Shown: positions 52,279-62,800 of the stretch, piece by piece
Layout: each line of letters begins with the position of its first letter
Numbering within the stretch: the first letter of the stretch is position 1
Notes under the pieces: generated by a model
Databases searched by the model: none
What the model was told of the DNA's origin: nothing
The model's input: only the letters and a program-made list of their open reading frames with translations
Assembly: GCF_030577135.1 (NCBI RefSeq)
Contig: NZ_JAUIRR010000001.1
Span: 599,561 to 663,560 of the forward strand
Source: Sulfurimonas sp. hsl 1-7
GTDB taxonomy: Bacteria; Campylobacterota; Campylobacteria; Campylobacterales; Sulfurimonadaceae
Length of the DNA: 64,000 bases
Direction of reading: 5' to 3'
Translations under genes and position numbers: made by a program

Positions 52279-52980
52279 TTGCAAGAAGCTGTTTTAGCCC
52301 TTCTTGAATCAAATACACTGTTAGCATTTATCGGTGCATTTGGTGCGGGCAGTATCACGGCTATTGCACCCTGCTCTCTTATCTCAGTACCTCTACTAGT
52401 AGGTAGTTCGGTAGCTCTCAATAAAGATTTAGAGGGTAAAAAGAAAGTTCTTTATACTTATGCTTTTGCCTCACTGTTTGCCCTCGGTGTTATGATAAGC
52501 TTTTCAATTTTAGGTTTTATCGTTGCAAAGTTTGGCGGCTTTTTCTCAATAGCTCCAATATGGGCATATATCTTGGCCGGATTCCTTAGTATATTAATTG
52601 GATTATACGCATGGGGTCTCTTTGGGCAAGTGAACAAATCATCAATCATGACACACCTTATAAAATACAGACTTTTTGGCGGTTTTTTAATAGGGATTAT
52701 CTTTGGTTTAGTGAGTACTCCATGTGCCTCTGCTCCCCTTGTAGCTATTATCAGCGTTGCGGCAAACAGCGGGTATATATATGCTTATGGACTTATATTA
52801 ACATTTGCATTGGGGCATTCAATGCTCCTTTTAATAGCAGGGGTTTCAGTAGGTTTTACGCAGAGTATTACGTCAAGTAAAGTTGTGTCACACATATCAA
52901 ATTATATCAACAAAGGTTTTGCCCTTATGCTCATAGGTATAGGTATCTATTTTGCATGGCAGGCCTATTTACAGTTTTAG
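52279..52980 (+). CDS. CcdA-like thiol-disulfide membrane transporter
   Basis: 233 residues, TTG start, about six helices. APCSLISVPLLVG and STPCASAPLVAI supply the membrane Cys pair of CcdA/DsbD. It carries reducing equivalents from cytosolic thioredoxin to periplasmic thiol proteins; the next gene is such a protein. Confidence 0.9.
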   Translation: MQEAVLALLESNTLLAFIGAFGAGSITAIAPCSLISVPLLVGSSVALNKDLEGKKKVLYTYAFASLFALGVMISFSILGFIVAKFGGFFSIAPIWAYILAGFLSILIGLYAWGLFGQVNKSSIMTHLIKYRLFGGFLIGIIFGLVSTPCASAPLVAIISVAANSGYIYAYGLILTFALGHSMLLLIAGVSVGFTQSITSSKVVSHISNYINKGFALMLIGIGIYFAWQAYLQF

Positions 52981-52988
52981 GAGAAAAA

Positions 52989-53366
52989 ATGAAATTATTT
53001 TCAATACTATTATTGCTATTGAGCCTGAATGCTACGGCAGATGAGCAGATGCTCAAAGAGAGTCAATTTAAATATGTCGAAATGAGCATCGGAAAAGGGA
53101 AACCCTTCTTTTTAGAAGTTGGTGCAGAGAGCTGTCACAGTTGTGTAATTATGGGAAAGATGCTTTATAAAGTCACGCAAAAACACCCTGAATACAATAT
53201 CCATTTTATCAATGTACAAAAAGAGAGAGATGCTGCTTATAAGTTAAAAGTTAGAATGATACCTACTCAAATAATTTTTGATAAAAACGGGAAAGAGGTG
53301 TATCGCCACATAGGAGTTTTCAGTACAGATGAACTGAATAAGCTGTTTCAGACTTATTCTTTTTAA
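52989..53366 (+). CDS. Exported thioredoxin-fold protein
   Basis: 125 residues, ATG 52989 following AGGAGA. Signal peptide (KLFSILLLLLSLNATADE), then thioredoxin fold with AESCHSC (CxxC) and cis-Pro in RMIPTQI. Probably periplasmic partner of the CcdA-like protein. Last gene of the ars operon. Confidence 0.88.
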   Translation: MKLFSILLLLLSLNATADEQMLKESQFKYVEMSIGKGKPFFLEVGAESCHSCVIMGKMLYKVTQKHPEYNIHFINVQKERDAAYKLKVRMIPTQIIFDKNGKEVYRHIGVFSTDELNKLFQTYSF

Positions 53367-53380
53367 ATGGTTTTGAACTC

Positions 53381-55216
53381 TTAAAAAAGAGCTTCAAAAT
53401 CCTCTTGATTTAAAGGTTTGTAGAACAGGTATCCTTGATAGAGATCACAGTCTAACTCTTCAAGGAAATCTTTTTGATATTTCTCTTCCACCCCTTCAGC
53501 GACAATAGAGAGGTTCATATTTCTAGAGATCTCTATAATACTTTTTACAAGTAAAGCTTGTTGTTCGTCATCAAGTTTTGAAACAAACGACTTGTCAATT
53601 TTCAACTCATCAATCGGCATCTCACGAAGATAACTCAAAGATGAATAACCAGTCCCAAAGTCATCCATTGAGAACTTAATACCGAAGTTTTTGAGTTTAT
53701 TAATAACATCTACTATCTTTTTAAGATTATCTGATGTACTTGTCTCCGTGATCTCGAAAATAACCTGTGTTTTGAAACTATAGATATTATAGCGGTCAAA
53801 AAGTTTTTCCACCATATCTATAAAAGCGTTATCTAGAAACTGTCTCATACTGATATTTATAGAAATCTGTGCTAGTCTTATCCCGCTTCGATCCCATTTT
53901 ACAAGTGCTTGTAAGGCACGTTCAAGTATATACTCTCCCAGTTCGATGATATACCCAGTATTTTCAGCTATCGGTATGAAAACATCCGGAGATACATCTC
54001 CTATCTGTTCGTTATGCCATCTTGCAAGTACTTCACACCCTATTATCTTGCCTTGTGAGTTTACTTGTGGTTGGTACTGCAGTTTTACTTCACTGTTATC
54101 AACTGCAAAATGTAAATGTCTTTCAATTTCAAGTTTCTTCTCTATAATTTTACAAAGTTCATCATTAAAAATGATGATTCCGTCGCGCCCGTTATTTTTC
54201 GCTTCATACATAGCAATGTCGGCTTCTTTTAGGAACTCGTTTGCTTGAAGTCTTGGATTGTTAATAATACTGATACCGATACTTGCACTGATAAAAAGGT
54301 GGTTATTGTCAATGATATACGAGCATTTGATAATATCTAACAACTCTTGCGCAAACTCTTTTGCATCTTCAAGACACTGTTGATTCGTATTGAATCCTCT
54401 ACTTAAGATACAAAACTCATCCCCACCCAGACGTGCTACGAAATGTTTCCCCTCTCTTGCAAGTCCCGTCATTCTTTTTGAAACTTCTATGAGAAGCTGA
54501 TCACCTATATCATGTCCAAGAGTATCGTTAATCGTCTTAAAGTGGTCAAGGTCAATGAGTAAAAGATACGTAAAACGGTCTTTATTCTCTTTTACGGAAC
54601 TCTCTAAAACCTCAATAAAAAATCTTCTATTACCTAACCCTGTTAAATAATCATGATATGCTTGAAACCTGCTTTTTGTAAGGTATTCGTGTGTATTTTT
54701 CGCAGCATAAAGCAACACTATGCTCAACACTACCGTAAAAAATGCAAGGATATAACTATATGTAGATGCAACAAGTATAAAATAAAGTGTAATAGGCAGC
54801 ATCAATGTAATTACCGTCGAGATAACCAACTTCTTTTGCGATGCCAAGATCGTAGCAGCAACAACGGTACAGCCAAGCTGTGTAGCTATTGCCATATAGT
54901 GCATATCTATAATAGTGTGCTTGACATAATAAGCGAACATAAAAGTCCAGGCAGAGAAATAAAGAAACATAAAACGGCGTACTTTGCCTAACCATATCTC
55001 TTGTTGTTCAATTGTCTCACATTTTTTGTATTGTTCGTACAGTATATATCCGTACAGTGAAACGATAAGAATTGAGAAAAACCACCACAGTTCCACTACC
55101 ATACCTGTATAGATATATCCTGTAATAAGATAACCCGGAGAAGTTCCAACTAAAAGTGCGATAACAACCAAAATTTGTCGATGCATAAATTTATAAAAAC
55201 TTATATTTTCATTCAT
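53381..55216 (-). CDS. Membrane-bound GGDEF-EAL c-di-GMP enzyme
   Basis: 611 residues from ATG 55216 (an in-frame TTG at 55231 lies five codons upstream). Six or so N-terminal helices (to about 190), then GGDEF with intact RLGGDEF but no RxxD inhibitory site (EGKH instead), then EAL with CEVLARW, NISMRQF, ITETS, DDFGTGYSSLSYL and ELKIDKSFV, so all phosphodiesterase metal residues are present. Probably bifunctional or a net phosphodiesterase. Divergent from the methyltransferase gene. Confidence 0.9.
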   Translation of the reverse strand: MNENISFYKFMHRQILVVIALLVGTSPGYLITGYIYTGMVVELWWFFSILIVSLYGYILYEQYKKCETIEQQEIWLGKVRRFMFLYFSAWTFMFAYYVKHTIIDMHYMAIATQLGCTVVAATILASQKKLVISTVITLMLPITLYFILVASTYSYILAFFTVVLSIVLLYAAKNTHEYLTKSRFQAYHDYLTGLGNRRFFIEVLESSVKENKDRFTYLLLIDLDHFKTINDTLGHDIGDQLLIEVSKRMTGLAREGKHFVARLGGDEFCILSRGFNTNQQCLEDAKEFAQELLDIIKCSYIIDNNHLFISASIGISIINNPRLQANEFLKEADIAMYEAKNNGRDGIIIFNDELCKIIEKKLEIERHLHFAVDNSEVKLQYQPQVNSQGKIIGCEVLARWHNEQIGDVSPDVFIPIAENTGYIIELGEYILERALQALVKWDRSGIRLAQISINISMRQFLDNAFIDMVEKLFDRYNIYSFKTQVIFEITETSTSDNLKKIVDVINKLKNFGIKFSMDDFGTGYSSLSYLREMPIDELKIDKSFVSKLDDEQQALLVKSIIEISRNMNLSIVAEGVEEKYQKDFLEELDCDLYQGYLFYKPLNQEDFEALF

Positions 55217-55298
55217 TAATTTTTTCCACAATGTATAACTAATATTTATTCTATCACATTTTTATCAATACACTTTTATATTCAGGAATGTTTTTTGC

Positions 55299-56213
55299 AT
55301 GTTACCGTCTATGTTAAGTTTATACTCAAAATCACTTTTAGAAATTATCGAAATATTAAAAGAACAAATAGATACTATTAATGAGCATGATACGATCGCT
55401 TTTGAAGTCTATAATCCTGATAAAGAAAGCTCAAGTACAACTATTATTCATTCTTATAAAACATGGGTTGATCTCGCTCAGCTTTTAAAATGTAAGATGT
55501 TAACGCCCCAAGCTATAGATGAAGATTACGTTGTAATCCGATATAAAAAACTTTCACGTGACAGTTTTCATGCCGTAGATGCAGATAAAGAGGAAAAGTA
55601 TGGAGCAGATTCTATCTTTGCACAGATAAATAAAAATGAAGAAACATCGTTTATCTACCACTATGCCCAAGCGCTGAAAAATGTAAAGCTCGATCAAAGA
55701 GTAAGAGTTTTAAATCTCGGTGTCAATAACGGTGATGAATTTGAGGTGATAGAGAAACTCTCCTCGAACTTTGAAAATATTGAACTTCTTGGAATTGATT
55801 ACTGTGCATCTGCTATTGAGGATGCAAAAGAAAAGTTTCAAGGGAAAAACAATGTCAGTTTTATGCAGGCCGACATCAATGAACTGAACTCTTTAGAACT
55901 TGGAGAGTTTGACCTTATCATCAGCATAGGGACACTGCAAAGCTCAAACCTCAATCTCAACAAAACGTTTATGTCGATCGTGCAAAATCAGCTCAGCACT
56001 GAGGGTGCACTTATCTTGGCGTTTCCAAACTGCCGCTGGATTGACGGGGAGATGATATACGGAGCTATGATGCGCAACTATAACTACTCAGAGATGTCAA
56101 ATCTTTATAAAGATGTAGTGTTTTGTAAAAAGTATCTCCAACAAAAGAAATTTCGTGTTACCATAACGGGAAAGGATTATATCTTTTTAACAGCTACATC
56201 AATTAGGAAGTGA
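55299..56213 (+). CDS. SAM-dependent class I methyltransferase
   Basis: 304 residues. N-terminal 115 residues are unassigned; motif I VLNLGVNNGDEFEVI (lacking one Gly of GxGxG), acidic loop LLGIDYCASAI, and post-I QADINELNS. RBS AGGAA. Substrate unknown. Two bases before the phosphoesterase gene, so co-transcribed. Confidence 0.8.
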   Translation: MLPSMLSLYSKSLLEIIEILKEQIDTINEHDTIAFEVYNPDKESSSTTIIHSYKTWVDLAQLLKCKMLTPQAIDEDYVVIRYKKLSRDSFHAVDADKEEKYGADSIFAQINKNEETSFIYHYAQALKNVKLDQRVRVLNLGVNNGDEFEVIEKLSSNFENIELLGIDYCASAIEDAKEKFQGKNNVSFMQADINELNSLELGEFDLIISIGTLQSSNLNLNKTFMSIVQNQLSTEGALILAFPNCRWIDGEMIYGAMMRNYNYSEMSNLYKDVVFCKKYLQQKKFRVTITGKDYIFLTATSIRK

Positions 56214-56214
56214 T

Positions 56215-57318
56215 ATGAAAAGTTATATGTTTTTCTCTGTCTTATCAATTTTATTTGTATCGCTTCACTCGTTGTTCTACCTGAGAGTGATCAGAAGACT
56301 GCTTGTAAGTTCGCAAGTTAAAAAGGCTCTGACATCTCTGCTTGTTCTAAACTTTTTACTCAACCTCTCCTACTTCTTCATACGATACAGTGATCTGCTC
56401 CCTTATGAGCTTTTATATCTCTCTTCGACATCAATAGGAGTTACTTTTGTCTTACTTTTGTATCTCATCTTGCATGAAGTGCTCAATATTTTTCACTTCT
56501 CACTCAAAAAGGTGCAACGCTCAAAAAGGGAGTTTATTAAAAAAACCGGTGACGGAGCCCTACTCGCTCTTGCAACTTCTTATGTAACTGCGGGGGTATA
56601 TGAGGGGAGTAAAGAACCTGTTATCAATGTAGTAAAAGCAAATCTTTTTGATTTTTCTATAGTTCAGATCAGTGATCTGCATATCGGAGGACTTATAGAT
56701 AAAGAGTATGTAAAAGAGAGTGTTATAAAGATAAATACTTTAAACCCTGATCTCGTTATGATCACGGGTGATCTGGTCGATACCGAGATAGAATCTATCG
56801 CAGAAATAATCGTAGAGTTAAACAACATCGAATCTAAGTATGGAATCTACATGGTTTTAGGGAATCACGAATATTTTCACAACCCTTATAAGATCATAGA
56901 TTTCATCAAAACACGAACAAAGGTCAAACTACTCCTAAACGAATCCGTTACAATCGAAGCACTCAAAGTAAATATAGTGGGTGTAAATGATCTTTTTGGA
57001 TATAGAACAGGTATTTTAGCACCTAACTTTGCCAAAGCATTTAGTCAGGTAGATAAAAACTATCCATCTATCCTGCTCTCACACCAACCAAAATCGTTAG
57101 AGCTCCTTGGTTCACATAAACCAAAACTCATACTAAGCGGTCATACCCATGGGGGACAAATCTGGCCTTTTAACCATCTGGTGATGTTGCAGCAGCCATA
57201 CCTTAAAGGGTTACACACTTTAGATTACGGCGGTAAGATCTATGTAAATTCGGGCATAGGATTTTGGGGTCCCCCTATGCGTCTGGGTTCTCAAGCCGAA
57301 ATCGCATATATTATTTAG
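56215..57318 (+). CDS. Membrane-anchored metallophosphoesterase (YaeI/YkuE-like)
   Basis: 367 residues. Three N-terminal helices, then the calcineurin-type motifs QISDLHIGG, ITGDLVD, LGNHEY, SHQP and SGHTHGGQIWPF, all with metal ligands. SKREFIKKTGDGALL right before the catalytic domain resembles a Tat signal in which one Arg is Lys. In the family the substrates include UDP-diacylglucosamine-type lipids or membrane phosphoesters, unproven here. Confidence 0.87.
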   Translation: MKSYMFFSVLSILFVSLHSLFYLRVIRRLLVSSQVKKALTSLLVLNFLLNLSYFFIRYSDLLPYELLYLSSTSIGVTFVLLLYLILHEVLNIFHFSLKKVQRSKREFIKKTGDGALLALATSYVTAGVYEGSKEPVINVVKANLFDFSIVQISDLHIGGLIDKEYVKESVIKINTLNPDLVMITGDLVDTEIESIAEIIVELNNIESKYGIYMVLGNHEYFHNPYKIIDFIKTRTKVKLLLNESVTIEALKVNIVGVNDLFGYRTGILAPNFAKAFSQVDKNYPSILLSHQPKSLELLGSHKPKLILSGHTHGGQIWPFNHLVMLQQPYLKGLHTLDYGGKIYVNSGIGFWGPPMRLGSQAEIAYII

Positions 57319-57326
57319 TGTAACTT

Positions 57327-59759
57327 CTAACTTTCAACACGATCACGTCCGGCTTCTTTTGCTCTGTAAAGAGCTTCATCAGACTCTCTTAATAGTTGTA
57401 ATAGAGTTTTATCTCCTTGCAGTTCTGCAACCCCAATACTTACTGTAAAAGAGATACTCTCCCCTTTATTGTTTATGTATTGTAAAGCTCTTATCTCTTT
57501 TAAAATTTTTTCAGCAAATAAAAGAGCACCTTCATGGGTAGTATTTTGTAAACATATGACAAACTCTTCCCCGCCGATACGACCGAAAATATCACTCTCT
57601 CTTAAAAGTGAACCTATTTTATCGGCAAAAAGTTTTAGTACTTCATCCCCCACCTGATGACCGTAAGTATCGTTCACGTCTTTAAAATAATCGATATCAA
57701 GAGAGAGTAATTGAAATGGAGAGTTGTTACGTTTGGCTACTTTAAATAACTGCTCTGCTAATTCCATAAAATACCCACGGTTATGTATACCCGTCAACGC
57801 ATCTGTATGTGCTAACTCTTTTAACCTATTATTCGCTTCATATAATTCCTCTGTTCTTTCATGAACTTTTCGATCAAGTTCAAGGTTTACTCTTCGAATA
57901 TGTAAAAACTGAATAATACCAACAATGAGAATAGAGATAAAAACATAGATCCAAATAGCATACTTCTTCAATACATCAAAAGGTGTTATTTCAACCTTGT
58001 CATAAGGTTGTAAGTGAAGCTTTTTTAAGACCTCATGAACCGATGAATAATCGAGTGGAACTGTCCATCCTCCTATATCTGCCGCAATAGCTTCAGGGGA
58101 GTTTTCCGGCATATTGATAAGAGCAGTCATAACCTCTTTTGCAGTATTTTCAGGAACATGCTTTAGTTTTGCAAACGGCCATTCAGGATAGAGCTTTGTT
58201 GACGTTGCATAAGGGAAATCCTGATATTGTTGAGTGTTTAAAATTCTTATATTTTCGAGATCAATCTGCTTTTCTTTTGCCAAATGTTCCAAGGTATCAC
58301 TTCTAACTGTCCCTATTTCTGCTTGAGAGTTTAAAACGGCATAAACTACGGCATCATGGGTATCATAAAACTTTAACTTTATGTCGTCAACATCCATGCC
58401 CCTATCGTGTAAAAGTTCATATGCCATAATCCATCCACCAAAAGAGTCTTCATTCACAGCAGCAAACTTTCGTCCCTTCACCATTTCAATATTTTTAACT
58501 TTAGACTCTTTACTTGTAAAAATAACACCGCCAAAATAGCTACATGTTTTCTTTTTTAAACACTTGCTTTTCAAAGTAGCTATTCGGGAGATCCCGTATT
58601 GGTTCTCGAGTTGTACATAGTTCACACTGTTTACGAGTAAAAAGTCGATACTTTTCTTTTTTAGATGTTCTTCTATCTCGTCAAAAGAGAGCGGATGAAT
58701 CACAACGTGATACTCTTCTAAACTACGGTTTAGGTAAGTAGCCAAAGGCTCCCATCTCTCTAAAGTTTTAGCACCCCCTCTTTTTGCCAAAATACCTATA
58801 TTAAGGCGTTTTTTGTTATAACCGCTAGGATCGATGTATGGTGTAAAATCAAATTTTTGTTCTAAAAGACCTGTCACTCTGTACCAGTTAACAATCTTAT
58901 CGATCTGCTTTAGACTGATTGTTCCAATATCGCCGTTTTTATTAAGTGCGAGTTTTTTTAGAATTTTCCCTTCATAAATAAGACTCTCTATAGATTTGTT
59001 TTGTGAGTTGTATTTATCGTGTATAATTTTTGCAGTTTCTTCGATGTGTTCAAAAGCCCATTTCCACCCTTCTATAGACGCTTTATAAAAAGCTTCTGCA
59101 CGCTCCGGATGGTTTTTTAGTTCATCTTCAGATGTAAAGATTATATCTTCATAAAAATCAAAACCGTAATCTCGCGGATCAAATACTTTGTATGGTATCC
59201 CAGCACGTTCTAGAAAAAAAGGCTCATTCGAAAGATAACAGGCCATTGCATCTGTTTTACCGTTTATAAGGTCTTTGATTTTAAAACTGTGCTGTTGAAA
59301 ATTGATATTGTCATACAATAACCCTTTTGAAAGCAGCATCGCTTTAATTGTAGCACCGTTAGCTACATCGTTGGTTATCATTATGTTTTTATGATTGAGG
59401 TCTTTGAGAGTTTTGATTTTAGGATTTGTACTGATGAGTACCGATGGTGAGCGTTGAAAGATAGCACCTAAGAGTACTATAGGACTACCCTCTGCCCGAT
59501 TGACTAATAAAGAGGAACGACCTATCCCATATTGTGCTTTTTGAGAGACAACCTCTTTTACAACATTAGTCTTAGGTGTCATCTCTTTTATGGTGACATC
59601 TAATCCAATTGCCTCATAATATCCTCGCTCTTTAGCGATGTAGTAACCGGCAAATTGAAACTGGTGCAACCACTCTAATTGTAAAGATATCTTTTCTTTT
59701 GCTCCAAACAGAGAGCTTGAGAGCAATAGAACTATTATAAATTTTAATAACGTTCTCAT
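57327..59759 (-). CDS. Diguanylate cyclase with two periplasmic solute-binding domains
   Basis: 810 residues. Signal peptide (1-19); NMT1/THI5-like binding domain (25-~310, WLHQFQFAGYYIAKERGYY); a second PhnD/phosphonate-binding-like domain (~317-585, LNIGILAKRGG, PLSFDEI); a membrane helix near 600-625; short coiled coil; GGDEF domain with RIGGEEF and upstream RESD (RxxD inhibitory site). Probably binds one or two small molecules outside and makes c-di-GMP inside. The NMT1 domain suggests pyrimidine- or sulfonate-like ligands, unproven. Confidence 0.9.
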   Translation of the reverse strand: MRTLLKFIIVLLLSSSLFGAKEKISLQLEWLHQFQFAGYYIAKERGYYEAIGLDVTIKEMTPKTNVVKEVVSQKAQYGIGRSSLLVNRAEGSPIVLLGAIFQRSPSVLISTNPKIKTLKDLNHKNIMITNDVANGATIKAMLLSKGLLYDNINFQQHSFKIKDLINGKTDAMACYLSNEPFFLERAGIPYKVFDPRDYGFDFYEDIIFTSEDELKNHPERAEAFYKASIEGWKWAFEHIEETAKIIHDKYNSQNKSIESLIYEGKILKKLALNKNGDIGTISLKQIDKIVNWYRVTGLLEQKFDFTPYIDPSGYNKKRLNIGILAKRGGAKTLERWEPLATYLNRSLEEYHVVIHPLSFDEIEEHLKKKSIDFLLVNSVNYVQLENQYGISRIATLKSKCLKKKTCSYFGGVIFTSKESKVKNIEMVKGRKFAAVNEDSFGGWIMAYELLHDRGMDVDDIKLKFYDTHDAVVYAVLNSQAEIGTVRSDTLEHLAKEKQIDLENIRILNTQQYQDFPYATSTKLYPEWPFAKLKHVPENTAKEVMTALINMPENSPEAIAADIGGWTVPLDYSSVHEVLKKLHLQPYDKVEITPFDVLKKYAIWIYVFISILIVGIIQFLHIRRVNLELDRKVHERTEELYEANNRLKELAHTDALTGIHNRGYFMELAEQLFKVAKRNNSPFQLLSLDIDYFKDVNDTYGHQVGDEVLKLFADKIGSLLRESDIFGRIGGEEFVICLQNTTHEGALLFAEKILKEIRALQYINNKGESISFTVSIGVAELQGDKTLLQLLRESDEALYRAKEAGRDRVES

Positions 59760-59760
59760 A

Positions 59761-59801
59761 TAATGATAATAACATAATAATTCTAAAAGTTATTATCATT
59801 A
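59761..59801. promoter_or_regulatory. Perfect inverted repeat in front of the diguanylate cyclase gene
   Basis: TAATGATAATAAC (59761-59773), 15 bases, GTTATTATCATTA (59789-59801). AT-rich arms with GATAAT and ATTATC elements resemble a Fur-type box, but spacing is wider. It begins two bases before the start codon at 59759, so is in the promoter/leader. No T-run follows, so it is not a terminator for the RND operon. Confidence 0.5.
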
Positions 59802-59805
59802 ATAA

Positions 59806-59833
59806 GAAAAATCTTAACTAGACGCCTTCTAGT
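59806..59833 (-). terminator. Terminator of the RND efflux operon
   Basis: ACTAGA, CGCCT loop, TCTAGT (59817-59833), followed on the minus strand by AAGATTTTTC. It overlaps the stop of the RND permease gene. Short stem, so moderate support. Confidence 0.55.
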
Positions 59834-62800
59834 CGAGATTTTCGTTCTTATAAAACTTTCTCAACCATAAGTCTATCGGGTTGATAAGTCTATAAAGTAC
59901 TGGCACTACAAAAAGAGTCAGTAACATTGAAGAGATAAGCCCGCCGATAACCGCTATAGACATCGGTGCTTTTGTTTCACTTCCGAGTCCATCTGCAATT
60001 GCCAACGGTATCATCGCAAAGATCATTGCAAATGTCGTCATAAGTATCGGACGGAGTCTTTTTTCTCCCGCTTCAATAAGCGCCTCATCTGCACTTTTAC
60101 CTTTTTGCATAGCAGCATTGGCAAAATCAACAAGAAGTACGGCATTTTTCCCAACCATACCCATAAGCAGCATAAAACCGATCATTACAAAGAGCGAGAA
60201 CTGTAAGCCGCTAAGGTAAAGTGCCAGCATCACACCGATAATACTCAGCGGCAGAGAAACCATAATGATGATCGGTTGAATTAGCGACTCGTATAATATC
60301 GCCAAGATAATATACATAAGTATGATACTCAGCCCTATCGCCGTCGCAAACGCCTGCCCTGTTTTTCCCATCTCTTCGGCAAATCCAGTAAAACGGTATG
60401 TTACGCTTTCTGGCATCAACTCATCAATTTTTGCCTGAGTATAACTAATAGCACCCCCTAGATCAAGACCGAAAAGATCGGCATATATACTTACCTGTCT
60501 TTGTCTGTCATAATGGTAAATAGTAGCCTGTGATGTTGACTTTTCAATCTCTACAAGCCCGTCTAAGTACACCAATTCTCCATTGTTTGAACGCAGCTGA
60601 ATCTTTTTAAGATCCTCTATCCTTTTTCTATCTTCGTCATTAAAGCGTAAAGTGATGTTATACTGTTTTGCATTGTCTTCAAAGTATGAGATCTCCATAT
60701 CACTTGAAAATGCCACCGAAACAGCTTGTGCTATTTGTGAAGCGGTAATCCCTTGACGGTTTGCATTCTCTCTCAAGATTCTCACCGAGTACTCAGGCTT
60801 TGGATCATCAAGGTTTGTATCGACATCTTTAAAACCGTCTTTTGCTCGTAAATACTCTACAAGATTCTCTTTTGCCACTCTCAAATCTTCAAACGAATCA
60901 GATTTGAGTACAATCTGATACGGTACACTGGCACCTGCTCCTTTAATATTTGGAATAGCTGCAGCAGTGATGAAAAGGTCTTTTGAAAATACCGAAAGCT
61001 TCTCTCTGAAATTCTGAATGATCTGCTCTTGGTTGAGTTCTCTTTTTTGCATCTCTACAAGTTTTACATAGATCAATGCTTTGTTAATCTCTTGTGAAGA
61101 TGTATAGCCCACGTTTAAAGTAGTAAACTCTACATTTTCATTTTCTTCAACCATAGACTCAATCTTTTTGCTTTTTTTGATCATCTCCTCTAAAGAGATT
61201 CCCGCATCTGCTTTTATCTTGATCTCAAACTCGCTCTTATCCTCTTTAGGGATAAAATCCATTCCTATGGCAGGGAAAAGACTCAGTGATGCTATAAATA
61301 TACCTACAACACCGATCAGTGTTAAAAATTTAAATCTTAGTGCACCTTTTAAAAGCACTTCATATACTTTGTCAATCACTCTAAATATCGGCTCAGTAAG
61401 ATCATAAAATTTACTCTCCCCTTTATGTAAAGCTCTTGCACTTATACTCGGGATAAAGCTCATAGCAATTGTATATGAGATGATGATCGCAAAACCAACC
61501 GTCATCGCAAACGATTCAAAGAATTTTCCAACAATACCCGTCATGTTACTCACAGGGATAAATACAGCTAAAAGCATAGCCGAGATCGCTAAAACGGCAA
61601 ATGCCATCTCTTTAGCACCTTCAAATGCAGCTTCAAATTTACCCATACCCGATTCAAGTTTCTTATATATATTTTCCACGACAACGATAGCATCATCGAT
61701 GATGATCCCAATCGCCAGAGTAAGTCCAATCAGTGTCATTTTATTGAGCTCATACCCCATGTAGTTCATCAATGCAAACGTACCGAAGATCGATGATGGA
61801 ATCGCAAGAGCCGAAACAAACGTAATCGTAAAGTTACGTAAAAACAGAAATACGATAATAGCCGCTAAAATAGCTCCGTAGATAAGATCAAACTCAACAT
61901 CTTCGAGTGAATGGATAATAAACGGAGTTGTATCTTGAAGCATCTTTACTTCAAAACGCTCCCCTGCAAGTTTTTGTAACTCAGGTACTACCTCTTTAAC
62001 ACTTTTTACAACATCCAGAGTATTTGTCCCGGAGATCTTTTGCACCTCTAAAGTAACACCCTGTACACCGCTTAAAGATGCATAACTTTTCGGATCGCTG
62101 AGTGTATCTTTTACCTCTGCAATATCTTTAAGTCTTACGTCATCTTTGATGATGATGTTTTTAAGTTCATCTACACTTAAAGCATCCGCTTTTGTTTTTA
62201 AAATAAACTCATTAGTGTTTGTAATAACTTTACCCCCACCAATCTTTACATTCTCTTTCTGCACAGCATCATTAAGTTCTAAAACCGTAATACCATACTT
62301 GTTAAGCGCTTGAATATTTGGAAAGATCTTGATCTCTCTGTCTCTGTATCCGATGATATTAATAGCACCTACACCCATAATCTTTTGCAATGCAGGTTTT
62401 GCTTTCTCATCTGCAAACACCATAAGGTTTTGAATTGTGTCGCTTTTTGCCGTTAAAAAGATATTGATAACACTTGCACCGCCGATATCCAGTTTACTTA
62501 CAAGCGGTTTTTTCGCATCACGCGGCAGTTCAACTGCTGATACTTTGTCCCTTACATCATTTGCTGCTTCATCAATGTCACGCTCTAAGAAGAACTTTAC
62601 GGTAACAATACTCACCCCGTCACTACTTTGTGAAGTGATACTGTCAACACCGCCGATTCTTGAGATCGCCTCTTCCACCTTGTCTGTCACCTGAGATTCG
62701 ATCGTACTTGGTTCAGCCCCTGGATAAGCCGTTTTGATCGTTACCAACGGGAAATCAACATTCGGAAAGAGTGCCGATGGCATAGATTTAAAACTCATAT

